This document shows positions 1-8,898 of a stretch of 64,000 nt of DNA, one piece after another (positions within the stretch are counted from its first letter, which is position 1; every line of letters starts with the position of its first letter). The translations under genes and the position numbers were made by a program. The DNA comes from Sphingobacterium sp. N143. Its GTDB lineage: Bacteria > Bacteroidota > Bacteroidia > Sphingobacteriales > Sphingobacteriaceae. The notes under the pieces are model-generated. The model was given only the letters and a program-made list of their open reading frames with translations, was not told where the DNA came from and made no database searches. The stretch covers positions 124,001 through 188,000 of the forward strand of contig NZ_JACAIS010000010.1 of NCBI RefSeq assembly GCF_030325625.1, given 5' to 3'.

Positions 1-272
1 TTGATGTCAATTGTAAAAGAACCTCCAGTGATTGCATTGTTTTCTGCCGATAGTGTTCCTTCACTTTTTAGAATACCAAATCGTGGGTTTAAACCTCCTT
101 TATGGTAACCAGTCCACTTTAAAGTGCTTTTGTCTGATTCCACAGTATAGGTTTGTCCTTTTTGTTCAGTCACTTCTTGTGCAGTTGTTGTAGTCGCTTT
201 ATCGCCACTTGTGTTTTGACATGAAGCGAATAGCAGCATGAGGGCTAAGCCTGAAATTAATTGTTTTTTCAT
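1..272 (-). CDS. YceI family lipoprotein (3' part outside window)
   Basis: Only the first 90 or so residues are in the window; the gene runs off the left edge. The protein starts with a lipoprotein signal (hydrophobic stretch ending FASC, so Cys18 would be lipidated). A Thr/Gln-rich linker follows, then the beginning of a YceI domain: STLKWTGYHKGG, a conserved Gly/Phe turn and a SFTIDI strand. YceI proteins are periplasmic lipocalin-like barrels that bind polyisoprenoid-type lipids. The gene is divergent from an HxlR regulator, and a 20-bp palindrome lies between them, so control by that regulator is likely. The family call rests on the pattern of the N-terminal part only. Confidence 0.8.
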   Translation of the reverse strand, partial: MKKQLISGLALMLLFASCQNTSGDKATTTTAQEVTEQKGQTYTVESDKSTLKWTGYHKGGLNPRFGILKSEGTLSAENNAITGGSFTIDI

Positions 273-365
273 TTTTAATCGTTTTATTTTTTTAAATATG
301 TTATTTGCACGTTAAGTATTGACGGCATCAATTATGCCAATTCAATCAGCTCGTATTATTGATTA

Positions 366-373
366 CAAAGGTA
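366..373 (-). promoter_or_regulatory. -7 box of the YceI gene promoter
   Basis: On the minus strand this reads TACCTTTG, a perfect match to the Bacteroidota TAnnTTTG -7 element, about 94 nt upstream of the YceI start. I do not see a clear -33 TTG. Confidence 0.5.
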
Positions 374-399
374 AATGATACATAGTTTATTTTTGGTAT

Positions 400-419
400 T
401 AGTTTCCTTAATGAAACTA
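400..419. promoter_or_regulatory. 20-bp palindrome, candidate HxlR operator
   Basis: TAGTTTC and GAAACTA are perfect inverted 7-bp arms around CTTAAT, whose core TTAA is also self-complementary. The site lies between the two outward-facing -7 boxes (366-373 and 459-466) of the divergent YceI and HxlR genes. That is where an autoregulating winged-helix dimer would bind. The assignment to HxlR is inferred from position. Confidence 0.5.
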
Positions 420-458
420 CTTTCCAAAAAGATAGTATGCTATGATGCTGTAATTCTG

Positions 459-481
459 TACTTTTGTAAAGAATAAGGAGG
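459..481 (+). promoter_or_regulatory. -7 box and ribosome binding site of the HxlR gene
   Basis: TACTTTTG at 459-466 matches TAnnTTTG. AAGGAGG at 475-481 is an unusually strong Shine-Dalgarno for this phylum, and its spacing fixes the start codon at 489. Confidence 0.55.
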
Positions 482-488
482 TAGATAC

Positions 489-872
489 ATGAAAAAAGAA
501 GCAACCTTAAGCACGAATGGGGGCTGTAAAACACGTGTCCTGGCTATAAAGGATACGATGGAAATCCTGGCGGGCAAATGGAAATTCCATATTATAGGCA
601 CCTTGATGCTGGTCGATAAATTGCGTTTTATGGAATTATTACGCGAGGTCGATGGGATTGGAGCAAAAATGCTTTCCAAGGAACTTCAGGATCTGGAAAT
701 GAATCATCTGATAAAAAGAACAGTATTAAATACTAAACCACTTACGGTGGAATATGAATTGACAGCATGTGGGAAGACGCTGGGGCCTATTATTGATGAA
801 ATCGCCAAATGGGGAATTACTTACAGAAGCACACTTTATAATAAGAATGAAACCAAGGAATCTTTAATGTGA
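489..872 (+). CDS. HxlR family transcriptional regulator
   Basis: 127-aa winged-helix protein. Signature HxlR elements are visible: a Cys near the N terminus (GGCKTRV), then METLAGKW-like MEILAGKWKFHI, the recognition region IGAKMLSKELQDLEMNHLI, and the wing with VEYELTACG and ending WG. HxlR proteins bind DNA as dimers and often sense electrophiles or redox state through the N-terminal Cys. The gene is divergent from the YceI gene with a palindrome in the spacer, so it probably controls that gene and itself. The effector is unknown. Confidence 0.88.
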   Translation: MKKEATLSTNGGCKTRVLAIKDTMEILAGKWKFHIIGTLMLVDKLRFMELLREVDGIGAKMLSKELQDLEMNHLIKRTVLNTKPLTVEYELTACGKTLGPIIDEIAKWGITYRSTLYNKNETKESLM

Positions 873-993
873 GTATAATATTTGCGTCTGTAAAGAACCT
901 GATACGTTTTACCTGATTTGTATTGCTGGCAGTTTAAAAAAATATAATAATCGTATGTTTGTTATAGAAGCATATCTATAAAACAAAAAAAAG

Positions 994-2340
994 ATGCGGT
1001 TACAACGATTTTTTTATCTATCCATAAGTGTTTTGGGAATCAGCAGCTGCGGCATTACCAAAAACGTAAAACATCAAGAAATCTCATTTGATGAGGGAGT
1101 CAAACAGATTAACCATATCGTGGTGGTCTATATGGAAAACCATAGTTTTGATAATTTGTATGGAGAGTTTAAAGGTGCCAATGGGATTGCAAATGCCCAA
1201 AAGAGTAAGTTTCTACAAGTAGATGAACATGGAAAGATCTATCAATATCTACCTGAAATTCCAAGAAATAATTCTTTTCCTACCAATCTTCCCAATCAAT
1301 TTTTCAACATAGACCAATTTGTTCCTTCTGATAAACCTACACCGGATGTAACGCACCGTTTTTATCATAATCAGCTGCAAATCAATGGCGGAAAGATGGA
1401 TAAGTTTGCGCTGTACAATGATTCCAAAGGGCTGGCGATGGGGTACTATAGTACTGAAAAATTGCCCTTGTTTCCGTTTGCTCAAAAATATACACTGTGC
1501 GATAATTTCTTTCAGAGTGTATTTGGGGGATCTTACCTGAATCATGTTTACCTGATTTCAGCCGCTATACCGGTTTGGCCCAATGCACCGAAATCATTAA
1601 TTGCACAACTGGATACTGAAGGCAAGATGATTAAGGACGGTATTGTCACACCTGATGGTTACGCGATCAATCATGTGCTTTCGAAAAATAAACCTTATCC
1701 TGCTAAATCTGATTTGTCTAAACTATTGCCAGCCCAGACAATGCCTACTATCGGTGACCGTCTGACGGAAAAAAATGTAAGTTGGGCCTGGTATTCTGAA
1801 GGATGGGATGATGCGGTAGCTGGACGTAAAAACAACTTTGCCTATAATCATGAGCCTTTCCTCTATTTTGCCAATTATGCGGAAGGAACGGAGGGGCGAA
1901 AGCATATGAAAGATCAAAATGACTTTATCAAAGCAGCGAAAGATGGTACTCTTCCCAGTGTTTCTTTTGTAAAGCCGGGCGGTGGAAATGATGAACACCC
2001 AGGTAGCTCAGCGGTATATTCTTCAGAACAACTGGCTGTGGATCTGATTAACGCTGTATTGGAAGGACCGAATGCGAAAGATGCCCTAGTGATTTTGACT
2101 TATGATGAATTCGGTGGTTTTTTTGATCATGTAAACCCGCCAGTGATCGATCGTTGGGGGCCAGGAAGCCGTATTCCGGCCATATTGATCGGGCCATTTG
2201 CCAAGAAAGGAATTGTGGATCATACACAGTACGAGACAGTCAGTATTCTTTCTTTAATAGAACATCGATGGGGAATAACACCGCTAGCGGAGCGGGATAA
2301 ACATGCCAATCCATTCCGGAATGCGTTGATGTTTCAATAA
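994..2340 (+). CDS. Phosphoesterase family protein (phospholipase C / acid phosphatase AcpA type), lipoprotein
   Basis: 448 aa. The signal peptide ends in a lipobox (GISSC, Cys19), placing it in the periplasm or outer membrane. The phosphoesterase family (PF04185) pattern is clear: VVVYMENHSFDNLYG near residue 45 (metal-binding Glu/Asn and Ser-Phe-Asp), DEHPGSS near residue 333, and TYDEFGGFFDHV near residue 368, which carries further metal ligands. The family hydrolyses phosphomonoesters or phospholipid head groups. It is followed 31 nt later by a di-heme peroxidase gene on the same strand, so the two are probably co-transcribed. Substrate cannot be read from sequence. Confidence 0.85.
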   Translation: MRLQRFFYLSISVLGISSCGITKNVKHQEISFDEGVKQINHIVVVYMENHSFDNLYGEFKGANGIANAQKSKFLQVDEHGKIYQYLPEIPRNNSFPTNLPNQFFNIDQFVPSDKPTPDVTHRFYHNQLQINGGKMDKFALYNDSKGLAMGYYSTEKLPLFPFAQKYTLCDNFFQSVFGGSYLNHVYLISAAIPVWPNAPKSLIAQLDTEGKMIKDGIVTPDGYAINHVLSKNKPYPAKSDLSKLLPAQTMPTIGDRLTEKNVSWAWYSEGWDDAVAGRKNNFAYNHEPFLYFANYAEGTEGRKHMKDQNDFIKAAKDGTLPSVSFVKPGGGNDEHPGSSAVYSSEQLAVDLINAVLEGPNAKDALVILTYDEFGGFFDHVNPPVIDRWGPGSRIPAILIGPFAKKGIVDHTQYETVSILSLIEHRWGITPLAERDKHANPFRNALMFQ

Positions 2341-2371
2341 AATACCTATTTATTGAAAGGGGGAGAAGGGT

Positions 2372-4210
2372 ATGTATAAGAAGATTGTTGTGCTGACCTT
2401 GCTGTCTGCTGTATTATGTATGCTGAGCTTTAGTCCGGGGAAATTAAATCATGTACGAAGGGAGAGACCCAATGGACGGGAGCGAAAGATCCAAAAAGAG
2501 CTATTGGGACAGATGTTATCCTTTCGTCGCTATTTGAAAGATACCTTATCCGCTGAAGCGAAGCTGAACCCAATACATGAGCTAAAACTCAAACAAGCTT
2601 TTCTGACAGCACGATTGCTTTTCAAAAAGTTTGAATGGGCAGCTGAATATTTTACTGCCGACCTAACGAAAAGACTGAATGGCCCCCCTGTTGAGGAGGT
2701 TGAAAATGCGGATTTGCTGGACCCTTCCTTATCCAGGGGGGTAGATCCAATGGGTTTACAGGTGATAGAGGAACTTATCTATCCCAATTATGACCCCATT
2801 TGTAAAACAGCGCTTGTTGAGGAGGTCAACCACCTGATAACAAATACGGACTACCTGATTTCATATTTTGCGGATCATCAGTTGGACGACTGGCGCATTT
2901 TGGATGCCGCTAAGCTGGAAATATTCCGAATTATTTCCTTGGGAATCACGGGGTTTGATAATGGGCTTTCATTGCATAGTATGGAAGAATCTTCGAGATC
3001 TTTGGAAAGTCTCCGGGACGTCCTTCGGCGGTATGCCAAAACAAGGGAAAACAGCATATTACTGAACGATTTGGACGCTGCTATTCGCTATCTTCAGGAT
3101 CATCCTGATTTCAATACTTTTGATCGTGCAGCATTTATTACGGGCTTTGCGAATAAGATTAGTACAGGGATTGCGCAATTAGAGCGCAATCTGCCCGGTG
3201 CCAAGATTAAATACAACCGAATGCTCCGGCAAGAGGTAAATACTTTATTTGATACAGATGCATTTAATGCGGATGCATTTTCCCCGGGACCGGAATTTCA
3301 TTTGACGGATGAAAAAGTAATCCTGGGAGAAAAACTTTTTTATGATGTAAATCTATCTGGGACACATAGCCGAAGCTGTGCTTCATGTCATCAGCCTCAA
3401 CTGGCCTTCACGGATGGATTAACCCGGCAGGAAGATCTTCATCATGCTGACAGACTGCTGAAAAGAAATACGCCAACATTGCTGAATGCTGCGTTGCAGT
3501 CAAACTATTTTTATGATATGCGTGCATTGACATTGGAGGATCAGATACAGGACGTGATCAGCAATAAACAGGAAATGGATGGATCAATGGATAACATTGT
3601 GGAGTATGTTACCATGGACAGCACCTATCGGTTCTTGTTGGCAAAAGCCTTTCCAGAATCAAATTCAGTTATCGGGAGCGACCTGATTGCGAATGCGTTA
3701 GCTTCTTATATTCGTTCTTTGACGAAGCTCAATAGTCGATTTGATATGTACATGCAGGGGCGTGTAGAAGCGCTTTCCTTGCAGGAACTGAATGGCTTTA
3801 ACTTGTTTATGGGGAAGGCCAAATGTGCTACCTGTCATTTTCTTCCTTTGTTTAACGGTATTACCCCACCAAAGTTTGTCCAAAGCGAAGTCGAGGTATT
3901 GGGGGTTCCACAATCACGAAGGGACTCTATTCTTGATGCTGATCTTGGTTATTTTGATATTAGCGGTGTTGATTCGTATAAATATGCATTTAAAATTCCT
4001 ACCGTCAGAAATATAAAAAAAACAGCACCTTATATGCATAATGGCGTATATCAGACGCTAGATGAGGTAATGGAATTTTATAACAATGGTGGGGCTGCCG
4101 GATTGGGGATAGCTCTTGCTAATCAGACTCTTCCTGAAGAAAATCTTCATCTTACTGAAAAAGAACGCAAGGATATTATTGCTTTTATGGAAAGCTTGGA
4201 AAGCAATTAA
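2372..4210 (+). CDS. Di-heme cytochrome c peroxidase (MauG/CcpA family) with long N-terminal domain
   Basis: 612 aa with an N-terminal signal peptide. Two heme c motifs are visible: CASCH at about residues 336-340 and CATCH at about 485-489. The conserved C-terminal PYMHNG...TLDEVMEFYNNGG block carries the likely Met axial ligand. Classical CcpA proteins are about 330 aa. Here roughly 290 extra residues precede the peroxidase part; they are mainly helical and of a kind seen in Bacteroidota peroxidases. The role is periplasmic reduction of H2O2, or oxidation of a protein or small-molecule partner. A purine-rich RBS (GGGGGAGAAGGG) supports the start. Confidence 0.88.
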   Translation: MYKKIVVLTLLSAVLCMLSFSPGKLNHVRRERPNGRERKIQKELLGQMLSFRRYLKDTLSAEAKLNPIHELKLKQAFLTARLLFKKFEWAAEYFTADLTKRLNGPPVEEVENADLLDPSLSRGVDPMGLQVIEELIYPNYDPICKTALVEEVNHLITNTDYLISYFADHQLDDWRILDAAKLEIFRIISLGITGFDNGLSLHSMEESSRSLESLRDVLRRYAKTRENSILLNDLDAAIRYLQDHPDFNTFDRAAFITGFANKISTGIAQLERNLPGAKIKYNRMLRQEVNTLFDTDAFNADAFSPGPEFHLTDEKVILGEKLFYDVNLSGTHSRSCASCHQPQLAFTDGLTRQEDLHHADRLLKRNTPTLLNAALQSNYFYDMRALTLEDQIQDVISNKQEMDGSMDNIVEYVTMDSTYRFLLAKAFPESNSVIGSDLIANALASYIRSLTKLNSRFDMYMQGRVEALSLQELNGFNLFMGKAKCATCHFLPLFNGITPPKFVQSEVEVLGVPQSRRDSILDADLGYFDISGVDSYKYAFKIPTVRNIKKTAPYMHNGVYQTLDEVMEFYNNGGAAGLGIALANQTLPEENLHLTEKERKDIIAFMESLESN

Positions 4211-4272
4211 GTTTCGCTTTTCTTATGGGATTATGGCCAGATCGTATCATGATTGCTTGTACGTTATTAGCA

Positions 4273-4830
4273 TCAGCTTCCTGTTAAGATATTAATTATA
4301 TTTCTCCTGTATGCTGGATCTTTCTCCCGGAGTTCGAGAATATTATTTTTTAGGTCAACATTGACATACCATTCCGCGTAACGGTCTTTTTTACCGCTGA
4401 TATTAAAGAAGATTTTGGTTTTGATATACTCATCCTCAAAATATGACGGTTCCCCACTAAGAACAAATGTAGTGGATGCTATCCGGCTGACCATTTTCAT
4501 TGGTGTCTTATCCGTCGTAAGCAGGATATTCAATGCGCTGACAAAGTTGTCACTCAAGACTCCAATTGAATGAAAGTTGATGCCTTCCTGGTAGAATCTT
4601 GTTTTGTCGACGTCTGTATTGACGATTCCCAATTTCATGTCTGGGCGAAAAGAGAGTTCAAATCCAACCATTTCTTTTCCCCAAAGTCCTTTTGCACGAA
4701 TAGTATGATTTTGAAATTCATCGCGCCAATATTTTGTTACTGTTAATCGTAGGTCAACAAAATCTTCATCTTCACTGACGTTAATTTGTTTTAAATTACT
4801 TTGTCTTTTCAAGAAGTTTAAAAAGTTCAT
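4273..4830 (-). CDS. Hypothetical cytosolic protein
   Basis: 185 aa from the preferred start at 4830 (MNFLNFLKRQS). The frame is open to 4926, but the extra 32 residues look unlike a protein start. I do not recognise a family. The sequence is soluble and alternates charged and hydrophobic residues. It has an SEDEDFVDLRL stretch, a KYWRDEFQNH segment, several aromatic-rich strands (ERYAEWYV-like) and no signal peptide. It stands alone, convergent with the peroxidase gene. Confidence 0.6.
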   Translation of the reverse strand: MNFLNFLKRQSNLKQINVSEDEDFVDLRLTVTKYWRDEFQNHTIRAKGLWGKEMVGFELSFRPDMKLGIVNTDVDKTRFYQEGINFHSIGVLSDNFVSALNILLTTDKTPMKMVSRIASTTFVLSGEPSYFEDEYIKTKIFFNISGKKDRYAEWYVNVDLKNNILELREKDPAYRRNIINILTGS

Positions 4831-5264
4831 AATCAATATTGTTAATATGGTTTTGAAGCTGATGTCAGCAGTATGTTGTGTATTTACTACAGTTACACTA
4901 TCCGACAATCGGGCTATTCTATTCACAGGCTAAGCGAAATAAAGATAGGAAAACTTTTGACTGTATCCACTACGAACAAAAGTTTTCTTTTGCTCGGCAC
5001 TTATCATACCTGGGGCACTTGGAAGTCATTGTGCGTAGCTTGATGCTTTTGGTTTTCTTTAGTTGATTTTCAGTGTTTTAGATCTTTTGATGGAAGATAG
5101 CTATTTGTTATATTTAGCCTACGGAATGGATATGATCTATTGTAAATACGGTTATCTTTTTGTTCTTGTCCATGTATCATTTTTATTGGGCATGTGGAGG
5201 GAGGGAAGATGATTATACTATAGTGATCATTCATGTTTGGTAATTTAATCAATTAATATTTCAG
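4831..5264. other. Intergenic region with no gene seen
   Basis: 434 nt between the hypothetical protein and the broken TetR gene. I found no convincing reading frame, hairpin or TAnnTTTG box. The region 5206-5240 has a weak dyad around ACTATAGT that could be a TetR site, but its outer arms do not match well. Confidence 0.4.
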
Positions 5265-5866
5265 ATGAACAAAAAGGAACAGGTCAAAGAGAAAATAGGA
5301 AATGCTGCCATGGAATGCTTTGAACGATATGGATTGGAAAAAACAACACTGGATGACATTGCGAAAACTGTGGGCTTAAATAAGACGTCGCTTTACTACT
5401 ATTATAAGAATAAGGAGGATATTTTTATCGAAGTGGCCATACGGGAAGGAGAATCCTTCATTGCTACATTACAAAAGAAGACATTGAAAAAAAGGGTATA
5501 GAAAATCAGATTTCTTTCTATCTGGAGGCAAGATTGAATTATTACATCAACGTACTGAATATGAATAAAGTGTCGGTGGAATCGCTTGATAAGATCTTAC
5601 CGCGGTTTTTCGAATTGTATAACGTAATGATGCTGCAAGAAAAACTGTTTCTTACTGAGCTTCTACAAAAGGCCGTCTCAGAGGAACAATTGAATTTTAC
5701 CGATCCAGAAAAGACGGCTTCTGTGCTTATTAATTTCGCCAATGCGTTAAAACATTATACTGAACAGCAGGCCATATTGAAGAAACAGGTTGAAATCGAT
5801 TACTCGCAAAGTCTTTGGGATACCAAATTTCTAGTTTCCCTAATTTTCAATGGGATTAGGAAATAG
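5265..5866 (+). pseudogene. TetR/AcrR family regulator, interrupted by a -1 frameshift
   Basis: The first 78 codons (to the stop at 5501) encode a complete TetR DNA-binding domain: AAMECFERYGLEKTTLDDIA, then VGLNKTSLYYYYKNKEDIF. The ligand-binding part continues in the -1 frame (for example DIEKKGIENQISFYLEA, then NYYINVLNMNKVS) and ends at 5866. The two parts together give the normal length of about 200 aa. Losing one A from the run at 5473-5476 would explain the shift. A run of seven A followed by GGG at 5487-5496 is a second possible slip site. This is either a true mutation, a sequencing error, or slippage during expression. Confidence 0.8.
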
Positions 5867-5910
5867 TACGGTGAAATAAAGGGTGTGCGATTATTGCAGG
5901 TGGAAAAATA

Positions 5911-5951
5911 GTAAAGAAGGGGCCGAATGTTAAATAAAACCCCTTCTTTAC
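5911..5951. terminator. Hairpin between convergent genes
   Basis: Perfect 12-bp stem GTAAAGAAGGGG / CCCCTTCTTTAC with a 17-nt loop, between the TetR gene (+) and the DUF4382 gene (-). Likely a bidirectional terminator, although there is no long T tract. Confidence 0.55.
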
Positions 5952-5972
5952 AAGGATTCATGTGCGTATATT

Positions 5973-6740
5973 TTATTGTACCGAGATGATGCCAAGATCC
6001 TTGACACTACCTTTTACCACTTGCACATCTTCAATGGTTTTGTCCATATATCCCGTTGCCGTAGGCTCAACGACTACTTTATATGTTCCTTCCGGCATGC
6101 CAGGGAAATAGAATTTTCCGACCGAATTGGCTAATGTGCCCACTGTATCCGTTCCGTCAATAGCATATACATTTGCCAGTGATTCAGCTGGTGTAATGGT
6201 ACCTGCGATCGCACCAGAGGTGGCGACAGGTATGGCACGGATAACAGGTTTTAACAAATATTCACCATTTCCAGTTTTCACGATAGATTTTGCAGCATCA
6301 AAATCAAGTAAAAGTGTATAGGCAACATTAGGGATGAGTTCATCCTGAACCTTAATTTTTACACCTGAAGATTGGCCACTAGGGGTTTTTAGGGGATGAG
6401 CGACACCATCCACCCAAATTTCGTTACCTTCATCTTCAAGTTTGAGCCTGATTTCCTGGATCATGCCAGAAGGTACATCATCGCCAGCGATGACCGTGTC
6501 TTTGCCCATGGTATAGTCCAGAATGTTGAATGGGTTTCCATCAACGTCCAAGCTTTCGCTTCCGGATGTTGTACGAATTTCGATTTCATCTATATTCAGA
6601 TGAATTGCATCATAATAACCTGGTGCATCTGTGATCTTAACGGTCACGGGGGTTCTCTGCGTAGACGGACTATCGTCTGTGCTACAGCTGCCGAGCAGCG
6701 CCGTGGCTGCAACTGCAACAATAATTGAATTTATTTTCAT
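5973..6740 (-). CDS. DUF4382 domain lipoprotein
   Basis: 255 aa from the start at 6740, chosen because it gives a clean lipoprotein signal (ATALLGSC). Mature residues about 30-165 match the DUF4382 pattern: VTVKITDAPGYYDAIHLNI, then IEIRTTSG, and DDVPSGMIQEIRLKL. A second beta-rich domain follows, with a SVGKFYFPGMPEGTYKVVV stretch typical of carboxypeptidase-regulatory/Ig-like repeats. Probably a surface or periplasmic protein of unknown role. Confidence 0.8.
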   Translation of the reverse strand: MKINSIIVAVAATALLGSCSTDDSPSTQRTPVTVKITDAPGYYDAIHLNIDEIEIRTTSGSESLDVDGNPFNILDYTMGKDTVIAGDDVPSGMIQEIRLKLEDEGNEIWVDGVAHPLKTPSGQSSGVKIKVQDELIPNVAYTLLLDFDAAKSIVKTGNGEYLLKPVIRAIPVATSGAIAGTITPAESLANVYAIDGTDTVGTLANSVGKFYFPGMPEGTYKVVVEPTATGYMDKTIEDVQVVKGSVKDLGIISVQ

Positions 6741-6906
6741 AGTTAGTAACTTGTAAAAACCAGCTGGCAAAAGCTATGCCAACTTTGGTTCGTTAAATAG
6801 ATGGTTCATTTGTCCGGATCGATGTGCAAACAGCTGAATAGGACGGGACTATGCGTGGAAGGATTATTTTAAATTGTTTATTTTCGTATGGATAAAATGA
6901 GAAAAG

Positions 6907-7833
6907 ATGAGCATAGCATTGGAAATAAACAGTAAACGGTCTGGTGACTGGCGAGATGAACTTTTAAAGCTTCTCCCGGGGACAAAAATTGAAATTTATC
7001 CGGATATCGAAAACCCGAATGAGGTGGAGTTTATTTTATGTTGGAAACCGGCACCGGCGTATTACAAGCGTTTTCCCAACCTGAAGGTCGTACAATCTGC
7101 CGGGGCTGGAATAGATCATTTGTTTCCTGAATCGCTACCCGAACATATTAGCGTAAGCAAAATTGTGGATCCAGTACTGAAAGAGGATATGTTTGAGCAT
7201 GTTTTAACCTGCCTGATGAACGGTATGAAAAACTTTGCTAGTTATGCGCAGAATAAAAGCAATAAACAGTGGAATCCTCTGGCGTACATGACAATTGATC
7301 AAACCAAGGTTGCGATCTTGGGCTTAGGGGAAATTGGTGGATATGTTGCTGAAAAATTGGCCGGTATGGGGTTTGATGTAAAAGGTTGGTCCAATTCGAA
7401 AAAAAATATTCCGGGAGTTGAGTCTTTTGTAGGCTTAGATGAGCTTGGCTCGGCCATTGATGCGGTGGATTTTGTTGTAAACATTTTGCCGCTCACAACC
7501 CAGACAGAAAATATATTGAATAGGGATGTCTTTAAGTTATTTAAATCAGGCAGTATCCTGATTAATGTGGGAAGAGGGGGGCATGTGGTGGAGGATGCCT
7601 TATTAGAAGCAATAGAAAATAAGGTCATCAAGGCTGCGTATCTGGATGTGTTCCATCATGAACCTTTACCGGAAGATCATCTGTTTTGGGATTGTGCACC
7701 TATTTTCATCACACCACATGTGGCGAGTAGAACAAATATTGCGTCCTCCGTCAAACAAGTCGTGGACAATTATAAAAGAATGCTCCATCATCAATCTTTA
7801 CTGAACGAAGTCTCGTTAAAAAAAGGATATTAG
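6907..7833 (+). CDS. D-2-hydroxyacid dehydrogenase, GhrA-like
   Basis: 308 aa, cytosolic. The nucleotide-binding motif GLGEIGG lies near residue 140. The catalytic Arg is in VGRGGHVVED, the Glu in HHEPLPEDH and the His in TPHVAS, in the usual order for glyoxylate/hydroxypyruvate reductase A. The family reduces glyoxylate or hydroxypyruvate with NADPH. The gene stands alone, and a hairpin terminator follows. Confidence 0.85.
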   Translation: MSIALEINSKRSGDWRDELLKLLPGTKIEIYPDIENPNEVEFILCWKPAPAYYKRFPNLKVVQSAGAGIDHLFPESLPEHISVSKIVDPVLKEDMFEHVLTCLMNGMKNFASYAQNKSNKQWNPLAYMTIDQTKVAILGLGEIGGYVAEKLAGMGFDVKGWSNSKKNIPGVESFVGLDELGSAIDAVDFVVNILPLTTQTENILNRDVFKLFKSGSILINVGRGGHVVEDALLEAIENKVIKAAYLDVFHHEPLPEDHLFWDCAPIFITPHVASRTNIASSVKQVVDNYKRMLHHQSLLNEVSLKKGY

Positions 7834-7870
7834 GACCGGACAATTAAAGGAGGGGAATCAACGTGTTTGT

Positions 7871-7908
7871 TAGAAAAGGCTGTTAGCGCAAAACTCCAGC
7901 CTTTTCTA
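7871..7908. terminator. Bidirectional hairpin terminator
   Basis: 12-bp perfect stem TAGAAAAGGCTG / CAGCCTTTTCTA with a 14-nt loop, between the convergent dehydrogenase and DinB genes. Confidence 0.65.
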
Positions 7909-7922
7909 AATGATTTTTTCTT

Positions 7923-8420
7923 TTAAAAGTTCTGTGAATCCGCTGAAGGGCCATAACTTGCCGGTAGTGGAATATTATTGAGTCTATAATAGACACCTAA
8001 TTGTGCTCTATGGTGTGTAATCTGATTTAATGAATGGCGGATTGCTTCATATTTTGTCCAGCTTGCCAGCTCATGCCCATCGTTCTTGATGGTCCACATA
8101 GGGTTCAGATCATCTTCATTTGCATTTTCCAAAGCCTGTTTTCCGGCTGCAAAATCCGCATCCAATTTTTTTAAAAGATCCTCCTTTGTTGCTAGAACAG
8201 TGGGTTTGTATCCTCCTTTTGCAAAGTCAAGTTCTGAAGTTTTGAGAATCGTATTTGGCCATTCAAAAACTTCCACCAAATGAGTTGCTAACGGCATCAT
8301 TTTCATGCTTTTTTCATGTGGTGCATATTCATTTTTACCATCTGGGAAAAGTCCAATAAAATTTTTGGTGATCTGATATTCATTCTCGAGTTCAGATTTT
8401 AATTGCTGGATCGTATTCAT
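7923..8420 (-). CDS. DinB family protein
   Basis: 165 aa, a four-helix-bundle protein of the DinB/YfiT type. The three metal-binding His positions are visible: THLVEV near residue 47, and RHSLNQITHHRAQLGVYYR near residues 128-138. The QITHHRAQLG block is diagnostic. Related proteins act as metal-dependent thiol transferases (bacillithiol or mycothiol), or have unknown roles. Its promoter carries a palindrome nearly identical to one upstream of the VOC gene at 38269-38715, so the two are probably co-regulated. Confidence 0.88.
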   Translation of the reverse strand: MNTIQQLKSELENEYQITKNFIGLFPDGKNEYAPHEKSMKMMPLATHLVEVFEWPNTILKTSELDFAKGGYKPTVLATKEDLLKKLDADFAAGKQALENANEDDLNPMWTIKNDGHELASWTKYEAIRHSLNQITHHRAQLGVYYRLNNIPLPASYGPSADSQNF

Positions 8421-8480
8421 CTTGTTTTTGATTTATAATAGTTTAAATTTTAAAAAGAATCCATTTGATGTATCATAGAA

Positions 8481-8516
8481 CAAAGATAATGGCATGATGT
8501 GACAATAGTATGTCAA
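8481..8516 (-). promoter_or_regulatory. DinB gene promoter with TTGACA-type palindrome
   Basis: On the minus strand the -7 box TATCTTTG lies at 8488-8481. Eleven bp upstream of it, 8516-8500 reads TTGACATACTATTGTCA, with inverted arms TTGACA/TTGTCA. The same arrangement, 15 of 17 bases identical, precedes the VOC gene near 38760. A dimeric repressor or activator site is the simplest reading. Confidence 0.6.
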
Positions 8517-8816
8517 CATTATTTTTTTATTAAATGGATCATTGGGTATTTATACTATTTACCTGTCACTATATGCGGTAGGCCTGTCTTGATCCATATG
8601 GAACCTGATAGATAACGATTTTCTTGAAATTATGTTTGCAGCAACTTGAAAAGTTAGGTGATCCTATTTTGTTTACAGGGCAGTTTTGTTACAGGCTATT
8701 TTTGCAAAGCTATATTCCATTTTTTGATATGAAGGTTGAAAATATTGTAGGTGCTATTTAAATGACTATATACTATTAATTTCTTTTATGCGTTTATGAA
8801 TTAATAATGCTTAACG

Positions 8817-8842
8817 TTTTAATGTAAATGTTTTCATTAAAA
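8817..8842. promoter_or_regulatory. Dyad upstream of the susC-like gene
   Basis: 8-bp inverted arms TTTTAATG and CATTAAAA, 10 bp apart, about 57 bp before the susC-like start. It may be an operator or a leader hairpin. The AT-rich setting makes chance occurrence possible. Confidence 0.3.
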
Positions 8843-8898
8843 TATTTATTATTAATCATACTCTATAATAATAAATTGTATAAACTTAAAATCTTCAT

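Larger units (their letters stand above)
8421..8898. other. Upstream region of the susC-like gene, no gene
   Basis: 478 nt, very AT-rich towards its right end. It holds the DinB promoter (8481-8516) and a dyad at 8817-8842. I see no reading frame with coding character and no clear TAnnTTTG box facing the susC-like gene. Confidence 0.5.

Noticed and set aside
5206..5240. Dyad around ACTATAGT ahead of the TetR gene
   Set aside because: Only the central 8 bp match; the outer arms are offset, so it is not a convincing operator.
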